Shown here: piece after piece, positions 25,566-35,332 of the stretch | How the letters are laid out: every line of letters starts with the position of its first letter | Numbering within the stretch: the stretch's first letter is position 1 | NCBI RefSeq assembly: GCF_002760435.1 | Contig: NZ_AUUU01000111.1 | Coordinates: 1 to 64,000 of the forward strand | From: Clostridium sp. LS | GTDB lineage: Bacteria; Bacillota; Clostridia; Clostridiales; Clostridiaceae | DNA: 64,000 nucleotides | Direction of reading: 5' to 3' | The notes under the pieces: model-generated | What the model saw: the letters and a program-made list of their open reading frames with translations, nothing else | What the model was told of the DNA's origin: nothing | The model's database searches: none | Made by a program: the position numbers and the translations under genes

Positions 25566-28106
25566 GTGTCGACGGTGGATAATTTACAAAATATTATAGA
25601 TAAGCAAAAAGAAGTTTTATATAGCCTTGAAACTGAACTGACTAATATGAAAAATAGCAACATATTGATTGAAAATCAAAGCTTAAAAACAGAGCTTCAA
25701 AAGTATAAGGAATTTCTTGAGAAGGAAAAAAGCGATAACTTAAAAATATCAGAAGAAAACAAGAAGCTCAGAAATGCATTATATGAGCAATTTTATAACG
25801 AAAAAATCCAGATACTGAATGTAGTTAATAGTAAAATAGATGTTTATTATAAATCAAATATTTCAGGGGAAATTGGTAGATTGACCAACCTAGAAGTTTC
25901 AGTAAAAAAACAGATAGATGATATGGTTAATATATTAAAGGCTAATAGGGTAAACATTGAGGATGAAATTTATAAAAAACTTGGCGAGTTAAGAGATCTT
26001 ATTAACGCAAAAATAATACTTGCTCGCGAAGAAGTTGGAAAGAGAGTAAGAGAATTAAGTGAGAATCGAGCTGAAGAATTTGCAAAGTTAAAGCAGGAAA
26101 AAGTTACGGAGGAAGAAATAAAAGCACGGGTAAAACAGAATAATATAGAGTCCTTTATAGGACTTAATATTATGAATAAGCTGGGTGTTTTACTGCTTGT
26201 CATAAGTGTAATTACGGCATCTCAGTTTGCATATACTAGATTACCTGATGCTTTGAAGTGTGCACTTGCTTTTATATTTGGTATTGTAATGCTTATAGCT
26301 GGCGAATTACTAAATCGTAAAAAGCCAAATGTTTTTTCTCTTGGAATTACAAGTGGCGGAGTAGCTGTATTATATGTAGCCATTGCGTTAAGTTTCTTTA
26401 AATTCGGAATTCTGAATATGTATACAGCTTTAGGAATGTGTATTCTTATAACAGTTTTAGCTTTTGTTTTATCTCAAAGGTACAATTCGCAAACCATATC
26501 GATTTTTGCAATGATAGGAGGATATCTGCCCATCTTCTCAATTGCAGGAAGCAGAACTATAGTGTATGGTGCAATGGTTTATTTTGTAGTACTAAATATG
26601 TTTGCGCTTATTATATCAGTTAATAGGAAGTGGAATGCAACTGCATATATAGGCTTTGCACTTAATGTAATGGGATCATTCTATATTTCTGCCATTATGT
26701 TTTTTGGAAGGCCTAGAAGTGCAGAATTTTCTATAAGTGATTTTATAACAATACTTTATATTATTTTTGCATTTATAACCTATACCATTATTCCTGTCAT
26801 AAGTTCGTTTAGAAAAAAACTCAGCTTTAATAATGCAGATATTGTTTTAATGACTTTTAATACAGTAATAAGTACTTTTCTTTTATATTCAGTATTTTAT
26901 ATTCTAAAACTTTCAGATTTTACAGGAATTTTATCTATTATATTTGCTGTTGTTTATTTGTCTTTAGGAAAGTTTGTAGAAGACTATATGACAAAAGAGC
27001 AAAAAGCAAGAGCGCTTTTCTATATCACTGGACTTACTTTTATAGTTCTTGTAATACCGTTCCAATTCGGTAAGGTGTGGTTATCCTTAGGCTGGTTGAT
27101 TGAAGGTATTGCACTGCTTTCATATGGTATATATAAAGAATTAAAAGACTTTAAAAAAGCTGGAGTCATTATTTCGTCTATGTGCCTAGCTGCATTTATA
27201 CTTTTTGATGTCACAAATCTTGGAAACCCACTTTTTGTTTATAAGTACCTTGCAATTACAATAGGAAGCATTATAGTTTTAAGTTTATTAGTATATAAAA
27301 AAGATTTTGCAGAAAAGTCAAAATTGCTTTTTAAGTATATTGTGACAATTAATTCGTGGATTTTTTTATTATATATCATAGGAGATAAAGTGGGAGGCTA
27401 TTTATCAAGAATATTTGCAGGTGGTAGTTTAAATTTGAATTATCTTATTACAGCAGCAATGATTCTGGCCAGCTTTTTAACTGCTTATTTTATTCCCAGA
27501 ATAAAATATATTTATGATAAAGCTATGAAGGTTATATCTTATGTAATCTATATTATTGCATTAATAGCCGCTTTATTATTAAACTTTGCTTCACCAGTAA
27601 GAGGTGCTCTTTACGAGGCTAATACTGTTGTTTGTATAATAGGAACATTAGAATTGGCGATAATTGCTATACTTGCAATTTTGGCGCTAAGGGATTTAAT
27701 TTTAAGCCTTGTGTTAGAGGGGAATCTTGGAATTGAATGGTATCCGCTTATCATTTCCTTTTATTTTGTAGTAGTTTTAACACAAAATTTGATAACTCAG
27801 TATGGACTTGGGTTTAATAATGCGGTCATAAGTATAATTTATCTGCTTGCTTCCTTTGCATGGATTACATTCGGGTTTATAAAGCGGTATGCCTTTATAA
27901 GGAGGTTTGGTCTCGGATTATCTATATTGTCAGTAGCAAAATTGTTTATTATTGACCTTTCTTTCATATCCCAAGGATATAGAATAGTATCATATTTCAT
28001 TTTTGGTGTGACACTTATAGTAATATCATTTATTTATCAATATTTTAGTAAAAAAATAGATAGTATAGGTGAGGTAATTCCGAATGATGAAAAAACTAAT
28101 GGCTAG
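25566..28106 (+). CDS. DUF2339-type polytopic membrane protein
   Basis: Protein of 846 residues. The N-terminal 110 residues form a coiled coil (NLQNIIDKQKEVLYSLETELTNM..ENKKLRNALYEQF). A further helical region (to about 195) is followed by some 20 hydrophobic segments beginning NIMNKLGVLLLVISVITASQFAYT, the mark of the DUF2339 family. The function of the family is unknown; the many helices recall transporters or O-antigen-type enzymes. Start is GTG at 25566, seven bases after AGGGGAG; a TTG fifteen codons upstream lacks a site. It overlaps the next gene by 23 bases, so both are translated together. Confidence 0.85.
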   Translation: MSTVDNLQNIIDKQKEVLYSLETELTNMKNSNILIENQSLKTELQKYKEFLEKEKSDNLKISEENKKLRNALYEQFYNEKIQILNVVNSKIDVYYKSNISGEIGRLTNLEVSVKKQIDDMVNILKANRVNIEDEIYKKLGELRDLINAKIILAREEVGKRVRELSENRAEEFAKLKQEKVTEEEIKARVKQNNIESFIGLNIMNKLGVLLLVISVITASQFAYTRLPDALKCALAFIFGIVMLIAGELLNRKKPNVFSLGITSGGVAVLYVAIALSFFKFGILNMYTALGMCILITVLAFVLSQRYNSQTISIFAMIGGYLPIFSIAGSRTIVYGAMVYFVVLNMFALIISVNRKWNATAYIGFALNVMGSFYISAIMFFGRPRSAEFSISDFITILYIIFAFITYTIIPVISSFRKKLSFNNADIVLMTFNTVISTFLLYSVFYILKLSDFTGILSIIFAVVYLSLGKFVEDYMTKEQKARALFYITGLTFIVLVIPFQFGKVWLSLGWLIEGIALLSYGIYKELKDFKKAGVIISSMCLAAFILFDVTNLGNPLFVYKYLAITIGSIIVLSLLVYKKDFAEKSKLLFKYIVTINSWIFLLYIIGDKVGGYLSRIFAGGSLNLNYLITAAMILASFLTAYFIPRIKYIYDKAMKVISYVIYIIALIAALLLNFASPVRGALYEANTVVCIIGTLELAIIAILAILALRDLILSLVLEGNLGIEWYPLIISFYFVVVLTQNLITQYGLGFNNAVISIIYLLASFAWITFGFIKRYAFIRRFGLGLSILSVAKLFIIDLSFISQGYRIVSYFIFGVTLIVISFIYQYFSKKIDSIGEVIPNDEKTNG

Positions 28107-28944
28107 CATGGTCATTTTTACAATCTTATGTAGTACTACTGTGTATGCAATTAACTATTCATATAATGCAAGTATTGAAAGCAAAGGTAGTCATAAGTAT
28201 AAAGCCATAAGACTGACGCCAGAAGTTTATAACAAAATAAGAAAAGATATGTCAGATATAGAGCTTTATGATAAAGATAATGAACCTGTACCTTACTCTA
28301 TAAATAGTTTTTTAGAAAGTGAAGTCGAATCAAAAAAGAACTATAAAAAAGAGTATTTTGTAAATTCCATTTCTCCAGAATTCTCTGCAGAGGAGAGGAG
28401 AAATACCACAGTTTTAAAAATCCAAGGACTAAGGAATTTGAAATTAAGCAGTATTACACTGAAAACAGATAATATATTTAAAAGAAAGGTTACTTTTGAT
28501 GGCGGAATCTCCAAGGTTCTTTATAATTTGAATTTTGAAAATGCAGCATATAGCGATTTAACAATACAATTGAATTTATACAAAGTCGCAGATGATACTG
28601 TAGAAATTGTTATAGATAATAAAGATGATGAACCTATAACAGTTCAAGGAATAGAGGCAAAGTACATTGCTGATGAACTCATTTTTGATGGATCAAAATC
28701 AGATGAATTTACATTAAAATTTGGAAATGCTGAAATTCAAAATCCTAAGAACTATGATATCTCAAATTACAAGGATTTAATTCTTAAAGAAGGATATGAT
28801 GTTTTAGATATAAGAGAAATTAAAGGTGAATCTTCGATTATTTCAATCAAGCCGCAAAATGATTATAAGTTAATTTTTAACATAATTATATCAGTAACTG
28901 CAATAGTGATGGGAATAATAATATTTTTGAAACTGAAAAAGTAG
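28084..28944 (+). CDS. DUF3999-like membrane-anchored exported protein
   Basis: Protein of 286 residues with an N-terminal signal (MMKKLMASMVIFTILCSTTVYA), an extracytoplasmic beta-rich body and a C-terminal membrane anchor (LIFNIIISVTAIVMGIIIFLKLKK). IRLTPEVYNKIRKDMSDIELYDKDNEPVPYSI resembles the start of DUF3999, which typically sits beside DUF2339 genes. The gene overlaps its partner by 23 bases and has GAGG ahead of the ATG. The two probably form one envelope complex. Family function is unknown. Confidence 0.75.
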   Translation: MMKKLMASMVIFTILCSTTVYAINYSYNASIESKGSHKYKAIRLTPEVYNKIRKDMSDIELYDKDNEPVPYSINSFLESEVESKKNYKKEYFVNSISPEFSAEERRNTTVLKIQGLRNLKLSSITLKTDNIFKRKVTFDGGISKVLYNLNFENAAYSDLTIQLNLYKVADDTVEIVIDNKDDEPITVQGIEAKYIADELIFDGSKSDEFTLKFGNAEIQNPKNYDISNYKDLILKEGYDVLDIREIKGESSIISIKPQNDYKLIFNIIISVTAIVMGIIIFLKLKK

Positions 28945-28962
28945 CTTAAAAACTTAAATAAG

Positions 28963-29003
28963 ACCTACGACAATATAAAATATTTTGTCGTAGGTTATTT
29001 TGT
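28963..29003 (+). terminator. terminator after the DUF2339/DUF3999 operon
   Basis: Perfect 11-base stem ACCTACGACAA (28963-28973) / TTGTCGTAGGT (29085-range corrected: 28985-28995), followed by TATTTTGTTTT. Confidence 0.85.
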
Positions 29004-29170
29004 TTTATTGACATTTAGAGAGACTTAATATTGTAAGTTATACTTTGTGAATTGTGGCAAAATCACCTCATATTTAAATTAATATGAAAAAAATATTGCA
29101 ACTTTGTCAAATATGTATTAGTATATAACGGTAAAATTTAATATTTTAATAATAAAATTAATATTTCAGA

Positions 29171-29408
29171 CGAAGATAGCGGGAGAGTTATGTATATAAG
29201 CATACACCGAAGAAGTAAATCTTTCAGGTACCTAATTTAATTAGAGATGACCGCTATTGGATGAACCCTTGGAGAGACTCAAAAGCACAATTGAAAAAAT
29301 AATAAACCAGAATATTTGCATATTTGGTCTAGTATTTTTTATGTGCGGAAATGGAGCACCGAAGGAGAAAGCGTAAATGCGAAACTCTCAGGTAAAAGGA
29401 CAGGGGAA
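29171..29408 (+). ncRNA. tandem glycine riboswitch
   Basis: Two glycine aptamers lie in tandem. The first has GGGAGAG (from 29181), ACCGAAGAAG and CTTTCAGG, and its outer stem pairs GATAGCGG with CCGCTATT-side sequence near 29250. The second starts near CCTTGGAGAGACTC (about 29270), carries a long AT-rich stem-loop and ends with GGAGCACCGAAGGAGAAAGCG, AACTCTCAGG and AAAAGGACAGGGG. These are the core bases of the gcvT-type element. It lies upstream of an amino-acid permease in the same direction, so glycine should control uptake or export. No classical terminator stands right behind it, so the expression platform is uncertain. Confidence 0.92.
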
Positions 29409-29551
29409 AGGTAACATATCTAATAAAAGTAATACAATATCAATTACTTCAAATATATCTTATCTATTCCCATTTGTATCTCCAATCACAAAATAAATAC
29501 ATAGTTATAGGCATTTTAGTACATGCGTTTTGACTAATATGGAGGGATTAA

Positions 29552-29581
29552 ATGGCTCAATTTACTAAATCAATTTTATAG
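29552..29581 (+). CDS. possible leader peptide between riboswitch and permease
   Basis: ATG at 29552 comes five bases after a perfect GGAGGG and opens a nine-codon frame, MAQFTKSIL, ending at TAG. A stem-loop (AAGTTCT/AGAACTT with inner ATTAG/CTAAT) follows within 15 bases. The arrangement recalls a regulatory leader frame. It could equally be the decayed start of a lost gene. Confidence 0.35.
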   Translation: MAQFTKSIL

Positions 29582-29593
29582 TGGGATAATTAG

Positions 29594-29626
29594 AAGTTCT
29601 AATATTAGTTTTGCTAATGAGAACTT
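29594..29626 (+). promoter_or_regulatory. stem-loop in the permease leader
   Basis: AAGTTCT pairs with AGAACTT and inner ATTAG with CTAAT around a TTTTG loop, about 130 bases before the permease ATG. There is no T-run, so it is not a simple terminator. It may be part of the riboswitch expression platform. Confidence 0.35.
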
Positions 29627-29751
29627 AAATTATCTAATCTTATGTCTAGAAGTATCCAAAACTATTATAATTCTAAAATATTTAACTCTAGAAAATTGTG
29701 ATTGCTGTAACACAGATAAAAAACAGCACCATTTAGAAAGGCGGAAAATAT

Positions 29752-31134
29752 ATGACAGAAAATCAAAATTTATCGAGAGGACTAAAGAATCGTCATGTCC
29801 AATTACTTGCAATTGGAGGTGCAATTGGTACTGGGTTATTCCTAGGTTCAGGAAGATCCATTCACTTGGCGGGTCCATCAATTTTATTTGCGTATATGAT
29901 AACTGGAGTAATTTGTTTTTTCATTATGCGTGCCCTTGGGGAATTATTACTTTCTAATTTAAATTATCATTCCTTTGTAGACTTTGTATATGATTATCTA
30001 GGAGAAAGAGCAGCATTTATTACTGGATGGACCTATTGGTTTTGCTGGATTTCACTTGCTATGGCTGATGTAACTGCTGCTGGGCTTTATATACAGTACT
30101 GGTTCCCGAATATAGCCAGATGGGTGCCAAGCTTTATAATTCTTGTGATCTTGTTAATTATGAATCTTACTGCTGTAAAGTTATTTGGTGAGATGGAATT
30201 TTGGTTTGCGTTAATCAAAGTTGTTGCAATTTTAGCACTTATTATAATTGGTACATTTATGATTATTAAAGGATTTTCTACAGATGCTGGCCCATCAAGT
30301 TTTGCAAACCTTTGGAGCCATGGAGGCTTGTTCCCAAATGGAGTAAATGGATTTATACTTTCCTTCCAAATGGTTGTATTTGCTTTCACTGGAATAGAAT
30401 TAGTTGGACTTACAGCTGGTGAAACTGAAAACCCAGAACATGTTATTCCAAAGGCTATTAACAACATTCCAATTAGAATTATTATTTTCTATGTTGGAGC
30501 ACTTTTTGTTATTATGAGTATATACCCATGGACTTCAATTAGTCCAGATAAAAGTCCATTTGTACAGGTGTTTTCTGCAGTGGGAATCACAGCAGCTGCA
30601 AGTATTGTAAACTTTGTTGTACTAACATCAGCAGCATCTGCTTGTAACAGCGGTATCTTTAGCACAAGCCGTATGGTTTACTCTCTTGCTAAAGAAGATA
30701 ATGCACCACAGTCAATGAAAAAATTAACATTTAGTCAAGTACCTTCTAATGCTACAATATTTTCAGCGATTGTAATATTAATTTCAGTTATACTAAACTA
30801 TATTATGCCAGAAGGCGTATTTGTATTAATTACAAGTATATCAACATTTTGCTTTATTTTCATTTGGGCAATTATAGTTATCTGTCATTTAAAATATCGC
30901 AAAGCTAATCCTGAACTTGCGGCTAAGAGCAAATTCAAAATGCCACTTTATCCGATTATGAACTATATAATTTTAGCGTTTTTAGCTTTTGTTATTGTTA
31001 CCTTAGCACTTAATAATGAAACTCGTATAGCCCTATTTGTAACACCTGTATGGTTTATAATACTTTGGGTTATTCACATGGTATCAAAATCAAAAAAGAA
31101 TAATCAAGAAGATGGCGAAAGAAATTTAGCATAA
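29752..31134 (+). CDS. amino-acid permease (AAT family, CycA-like), glycine-riboswitch controlled
   Basis: Membrane transporter of 460 residues with 12 hydrophobic segments. The start LSRGLKNRHVQLLAIGGAIGTGLFLGSGRSIHLAGPSILFAYMITG is the AAT signature of the APC superfamily, with the substrate-binding GAIGTGLF loop. FQMVVFAFTGIELVGLTAGETENPE is the TM6-7 signature. The best relatives by pattern are D-alanine/D-serine/glycine permeases (CycA). The upstream glycine riboswitch supports glycine as a substrate. It is followed by a strong terminator. Confidence 0.93.
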   Translation: MTENQNLSRGLKNRHVQLLAIGGAIGTGLFLGSGRSIHLAGPSILFAYMITGVICFFIMRALGELLLSNLNYHSFVDFVYDYLGERAAFITGWTYWFCWISLAMADVTAAGLYIQYWFPNIARWVPSFIILVILLIMNLTAVKLFGEMEFWFALIKVVAILALIIIGTFMIIKGFSTDAGPSSFANLWSHGGLFPNGVNGFILSFQMVVFAFTGIELVGLTAGETENPEHVIPKAINNIPIRIIIFYVGALFVIMSIYPWTSISPDKSPFVQVFSAVGITAAASIVNFVVLTSAASACNSGIFSTSRMVYSLAKEDNAPQSMKKLTFSQVPSNATIFSAIVILISVILNYIMPEGVFVLITSISTFCFIFIWAIIVICHLKYRKANPELAAKSKFKMPLYPIMNYIILAFLAFVIVTLALNNETRIALFVTPVWFIILWVIHMVSKSKKNNQEDGERNLA

Positions 31135-31141
31135 GATAATG

Positions 31142-31195
31142 AAATGCACCTCAAATATTAGAGATAAGAATCTAATATTTTGAGGTGCATTTTTA
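31142..31195. terminator. strong bidirectional terminator
   Basis: Stem AAATGCACCTCAAATATTAGA (21 bases less one mismatch) from 31142 pairs with the arm ending in GAGGTGCATTT at 31192, then TTTAT. It separates the permease from the converging glycosyltransferase. Confidence 0.88.
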
Positions 31196-31262
31196 TAAAA
31201 GATATTAAGTTATTGTAATTGAAACACCAAATTCATTCCTTTTAGCTGGTTATGGCCAAAGA

Positions 31263-32231
31263 CTAATTCTTTTTTTGGATGTCTATAGTAATTAATTTAT
31301 CAGAAATAATAAATCTTGGTCTTTGCTTAGTTTCATTATATATCTTACCAATATATTCGCCGATAACACCAAGGGATAAAAGTTGAATTCCGCCAAGAAG
31401 CCAAATTGAAAGAGCTAGAGAAGTCCAGCCGGGAACAGTTTCTCCGAAAAATTTAACTATAAAAGTGTAACTTAAAGCTATGAAACTAAAAAGGACTATG
31501 AAAAATCCAAAAACCGTAATTATTCTTATAGGCTTTATGCTTAGAGACGTAATGCCATCTAAAGCAAAAGCAAGCATTTTTTTTAATGGATATTTAGATT
31601 CTCCAGCAAATCTTTCATGACGTTCATATTCTACAATAGAAGATTTGTATCCAATCAAAGGGACCATACCTCTAAGAAATAAATTAACTTCTGTAAATTG
31701 GCTTAAACCTTCTAAAGCACGTTTACTCATAAGACGATAGTCAGCATGATTATAAATAGAATCAACACCAAGTTTATTCATTAATTTATAAAAAGCTAGG
31801 GCTGTTGTTCTTTTAAAAAATGTATCTGTTTCTCTTGAAGATCTTACGCCATAAACAATATCGCTTCCCTCATAGTATTGTTCTACAAATTTATCTATAA
31901 CATCCACATCGTCTTGCAGATCTGCATCTAGGGATATGGTCATATCTGCAAATTCCTTAGCAGTCATAAGTCCAGCAAGTAATGCATTTTGATGTCCTCT
32001 ATTTCTAGAAAGATTAACACCAGAAAATATGTTATTTTGACTATGGAGTTCTTCTATTATATTCCAAGTTTTATCTTTTGAACCATCATTAACGAAAAGG
32101 ATTTTACTATCTTTAGAAATAGTGTCATTCATCATCAAAGTAGTAATTTTTTTTATTAATCTTTTAGCTGTCTCATGTAAAACCTCTTCTTCATTATAAC
32201 AAGGAATTACTAGGTATAATGTATCATTCAT
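31263..32231 (-). CDS. family-2 glycosyltransferase, polyprenyl-phosphate type (YkcC/GtrB-like)
   Basis: Enzyme of 322 residues that should transfer a sugar from a nucleotide donor to polyprenyl phosphate at the inner membrane face. LVIPCYNEEEVLHETAKRL and FVNDGSKDKTW are the GT-A donor loops, SLDADLQDD (about 96-104) holds the metal-binding Asp pair, and RLMSKRAL and FLRGMVPLIGYKSSIVEYERHERFAGESKYP fit DPM1/GtrB. Two membrane helices (about 230-295) anchor it. It follows the GT39-type gene by 72 bases, in the YkcB/YkcC arrangement of Bacillus. The lipid-linked sugar it makes is likely used by that neighbour. Confidence 0.93.
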   Translation of the reverse strand: MNDTLYLVIPCYNEEEVLHETAKRLIKKITTLMMNDTISKDSKILFVNDGSKDKTWNIIEELHSQNNIFSGVNLSRNRGHQNALLAGLMTAKEFADMTISLDADLQDDVDVIDKFVEQYYEGSDIVYGVRSSRETDTFFKRTTALAFYKLMNKLGVDSIYNHADYRLMSKRALEGLSQFTEVNLFLRGMVPLIGYKSSIVEYERHERFAGESKYPLKKMLAFALDGITSLSIKPIRIITVFGFFIVLFSFIALSYTFIVKFFGETVPGWTSLALSIWLLGGIQLLSLGVIGEYIGKIYNETKQRPRFIISDKLITIDIQKKN

Positions 32232-32303
32232 AAAATTACCTCCAATTGAAAATACAATATTTTCATGTTTCTTTGTGTATTTAAATGTTTCTATTGAATT
32301 ACA

Positions 32304-34382
32304 TTAATTTATAGATGAAGTATTAAATTGTCCGCTTAAATCATATAGCTTAGCTGAACCTGCTTCGCCGCCAAAGCCTCCGAATCTTTGATTATTATTT
32401 TGTTCATCCGAAGTAGTTGAATCCTTCCACTCACTATCTGGGACAAGCTTTCCGTTTTCAGTAATCCAGTTTGTAATTCGACTGTTTGAATTAGAGCCAC
32501 CAAAGCCTCCGCCCATACGACCTTGACTACCAACTAGCGCATATCTTATAGAACCATCAGCAACTAATTGCCTAAATTCTTCTAGCGAGATTATTTGATC
32601 TGATCCGCTGAATCCACCAATAGTCATAATAGGCTCACCAGTTTTAAGTATTAAATCAGATGCATATGTCATTGCAGAAGGGACTGCAACAAGATATTTT
32701 TCGTTTTGTTTATTGTTTTCTAAAAATTGTATTAGCTTTGTGTCACTGCTGTCATTAGAATTTCTATTTTGTCTACCTGATGCAAGTTCTAAGCCAGCAG
32801 CAGGACTGCTTCCATTCATTGGGTAAAATAGAGTAGTAGATGACCAAACTACGGGAGCAGTTAAAATACCGATAAAAGCAATACTAGTAAGTATTATATT
32901 TAATTTTCTTCCCAATGTTTTTTCTGGCTGAATAGAAATTTTTCTTCTTATGACAGCATTTATAATCAATACTATAGATGCTCCTATGCATAAAATTCCT
33001 GTTGCTATAAGTGTAATTCTATAGCCATTTGAGGTCTTATAATTAGGAGATAGAATAAGTATCTCTATGAGCCCATTTACAATAAATGCTGCTGGTAAAA
33101 GCCATCTTTTCAAATTTACTTCATTATAAAGCTTCCACATAGTTGATAGGCCAATTCCAGTCAGAGCTGCAATGGAAGGTGCCATTGTTGTTAAATAATA
33201 CGTATGAGTTACATTTTTTGAAAAACTAAAGTATATAAATTCAGGTAATAACCATGTGAACCATAATAGTAATGATAACTTTCTTTTATTATCAAAGCGC
33301 AATAATCTAACTTTTTCTTCTATTGCTGCAATTATAGCCCCGATTATAGCAAATGGTAAAAGCCAGGATATTTGATCTGACAAATTGTTATAAGTAAACA
33401 ATCTTGTAATACCAGTTTTTGAATTATTACCCATACCGTTTCTACCTGCTGGCATTTGATCTTGTAATCCACCATCTTGGTTTTGTGGCGAACGATTTTG
33501 ATTTCGTGATTCACCATCTTGATTTTGTAATTCTTGATCCTGATTTTCTGATCTTTGCGGTTGATTAACTCCTCTATTAGCATTTCTTCCACCAAGACCT
33601 ATTCTCTCTAAACCGTTATGTCCTATAATTAACTCTATAACAGAATTGTCAGTGCTGCTGCCAATAAAAGGTCTATCGTTTGCTGGCACTAAATCTACAA
33701 TTAACGCCCAGGATAGTGATACTACAAGAAGAATTATTCCTCCTGCAAAAAGATGTTTGAATTTTGTTTTATAAGGTATTGCAGATGAGAGAAAATATGT
33801 TATAAATATTGCTGGGGCTAGCATATAGGCCTCAACCATTTTAATATTAAAACCAATACCTACTAATATTAAACTTAGTATAAGATATTTGAATTTACCA
33901 TCTTCAGCGCCTCGAGAAATAGCTGCACATGCAAGTAATAAAGATAAAACCAGTAGATTATCAATTGTATTATTTCTGCTTGCTGCTACAAAAATAGGAG
34001 TTGTAGCAAGGCATAATGCTGAAACTAATGCAGCTAAAGTTCCAAAAGATCTCTTTACAAGATAATAAATTAGCCATACAGAAATTACTCCAGCAAGTGC
34101 CTGTGGAAGTATAACACTCCATCCGCTAAAGCCAAATATTTTTGCAGATATAGTTTGAAGCCAAAATCCCACAGGTGGTTTATCGATAGTTACAAACCCA
34201 GAAGGGTCTGAAGATACAAAAAAGAAATTTTTAAGATTCATCATCATACTTTTTACCCCTGCTGAGTAATAAGTATTAGCATTTCCTTCTATGCCTAAAT
34301 TTGCAAAGTTTAATACTATAGATAACAATAAAATTATCCCTATTCCGAAGTGTTCCTTTGTATGTTTTAATTTTTCTGTCAC
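32304..34382 (-). CDS. PMT-family glycosyltransferase with YkcB-type C-terminus
   Basis: Polytopic membrane enzyme of 692 residues. The N-terminus (LSIVLNFANLGIEGNANTYYSAGVKSMMMNLKNFFFVSSDPSGFVTIDKPPVGFWLQ) is the GT39/ArnT first loop with its catalytic-type Asp. About 12 hydrophobic segments follow. A Gln/Asn/Asp-rich repeat insert lies at about 268-315 in an external loop. A soluble C-terminal domain (about 535-692) contains VAVPSAMTYASDLILKTGEPIMTIGGFSGSD and ends in Gly-rich runs, as in YkcB. The start is GTG after AGGAGG. It should transfer a sugar from polyprenyl phosphate to an envelope acceptor. Confidence 0.9.
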   Translation of the reverse strand: MTEKLKHTKEHFGIGIILLLSIVLNFANLGIEGNANTYYSAGVKSMMMNLKNFFFVSSDPSGFVTIDKPPVGFWLQTISAKIFGFSGWSVILPQALAGVISVWLIYYLVKRSFGTLAALVSALCLATTPIFVAASRNNTIDNLLVLSLLLACAAISRGAEDGKFKYLILSLILVGIGFNIKMVEAYMLAPAIFITYFLSSAIPYKTKFKHLFAGGIILLVVSLSWALIVDLVPANDRPFIGSSTDNSVIELIIGHNGLERIGLGGRNANRGVNQPQRSENQDQELQNQDGESRNQNRSPQNQDGGLQDQMPAGRNGMGNNSKTGITRLFTYNNLSDQISWLLPFAIIGAIIAAIEEKVRLLRFDNKRKLSLLLWFTWLLPEFIYFSFSKNVTHTYYLTTMAPSIAALTGIGLSTMWKLYNEVNLKRWLLPAAFIVNGLIEILILSPNYKTSNGYRITLIATGILCIGASIVLIINAVIRRKISIQPEKTLGRKLNIILTSIAFIGILTAPVVWSSTTLFYPMNGSSPAAGLELASGRQNRNSNDSSDTKLIQFLENNKQNEKYLVAVPSAMTYASDLILKTGEPIMTIGGFSGSDQIISLEEFRQLVADGSIRYALVGSQGRMGGGFGGSNSNSRITNWITENGKLVPDSEWKDSTTSDEQNNNQRFGGFGGEAGSAKLYDLSGQFNTSSIN

Positions 34383-34516
34383 AATTACTTCCTCCTAAAT
34401 TTATGTTCTACAGCTTGAATATAAGAAAATAGTTCTCTTTAGCCGTGAGATTTATTCTATCTTTTGATAAATTAACAATAAAATTATATTAAAGTATTAG
34501 TAAAATCAAGTGAGGC

Positions 34517-34978
34517 TTATAATAAATCACTAGTACAAGACTCTAGTTTTGCAGATTTTCCAAATACCCAAAATCTATAGCCTAAAAAATTAACTATTTG
34601 AGCTAGTACCATTGCAGCAATTTTGGATATAAACGGATTTATAGAATTATCTTTCATTAATATACTTAAGCCAATTAAACTTACACCCAATGAAGCTGAA
34701 TTAACAACAATAAATTGAATAATTTCCTTTGTTGTTTTTTTATTTGTTTTTGCATCATTGAACGTCCAAAACTTGTTACAGAGATAGCTATTTAAAGTAC
34801 CACTAGAATAGGAGACTACTTGACTTATAACATAGTTAATACCAAAGAAACTATTTAGTAAGGAAAATACTCCAAAGTCAAACATAGTATTTAAGCATCC
34901 AACACAACAAAATCTTATAAGACTTCTATAGTTTCTATTACGAATAAAAGTGTTGTAAATATTTTTTACAATAGTCAT
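34517..34978 (-). CDS. GtrA-family membrane protein
   Basis: Protein of 153 residues with four hydrophobic segments. LIRFCCVGCLNTMFDFGVFSLLNSFFGINYVISQVVSYSSGTLNSYLCNKFWTF is the GtrA signature. Such proteins are thought to help flip polyprenyl-linked sugars. It leads the two glycosyltransferase genes on the same strand, 134 bases upstream, and completes a GtrA/GT2/GT39 set for glycosylating an envelope polymer or protein. Confidence 0.9.
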   Translation of the reverse strand: MTIVKNIYNTFIRNRNYRSLIRFCCVGCLNTMFDFGVFSLLNSFFGINYVISQVVSYSSGTLNSYLCNKFWTFNDAKTNKKTTKEIIQFIVVNSASLGVSLIGLSILMKDNSINPFISKIAAMVLAQIVNFLGYRFWVFGKSAKLESCTSDLL

Positions 34979-35332
34979 GTGATTCGCTCCTCAATTTGCT
35001 TTATTATTAATTTTAAAAATATTATATTTATGTATTTATAATAAGTTTTAATTTTGTCAGCCAAGTGACGAAAATGTTACAGTTTAGTCACAGAATTCAA
35101 ATACAACGGTTACATTGTTCATAATTATGAATAAATTTTTTTTATTCTGGTTCATCAAAATATACAAGACATAATATAAAACACTATGTAAATAATATTA
35201 TGGATAAAATACCTAAAAAATTGGACTCTTTACAATAAATCATTTAGAATATGATATAAGAAATATAAAAGATGATTATATGTTCTTTTAAAATAAGCAA
35301 TGAGACAAAATATTTGGGGAGGGAACAATTTG

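Noticed and set aside
30087..30467. Minus-strand frame of 126 residues
   Set aside because: It is inside the amino-acid permease on the other strand and shows no protein-like motif.
34979..35332. Possible S-box or cobalamin riboswitch upstream of metH
   Set aside because: None of the conserved core strings of those elements is present in the 350 bases; only AT-rich DNA and weak promoter-like boxes are seen.
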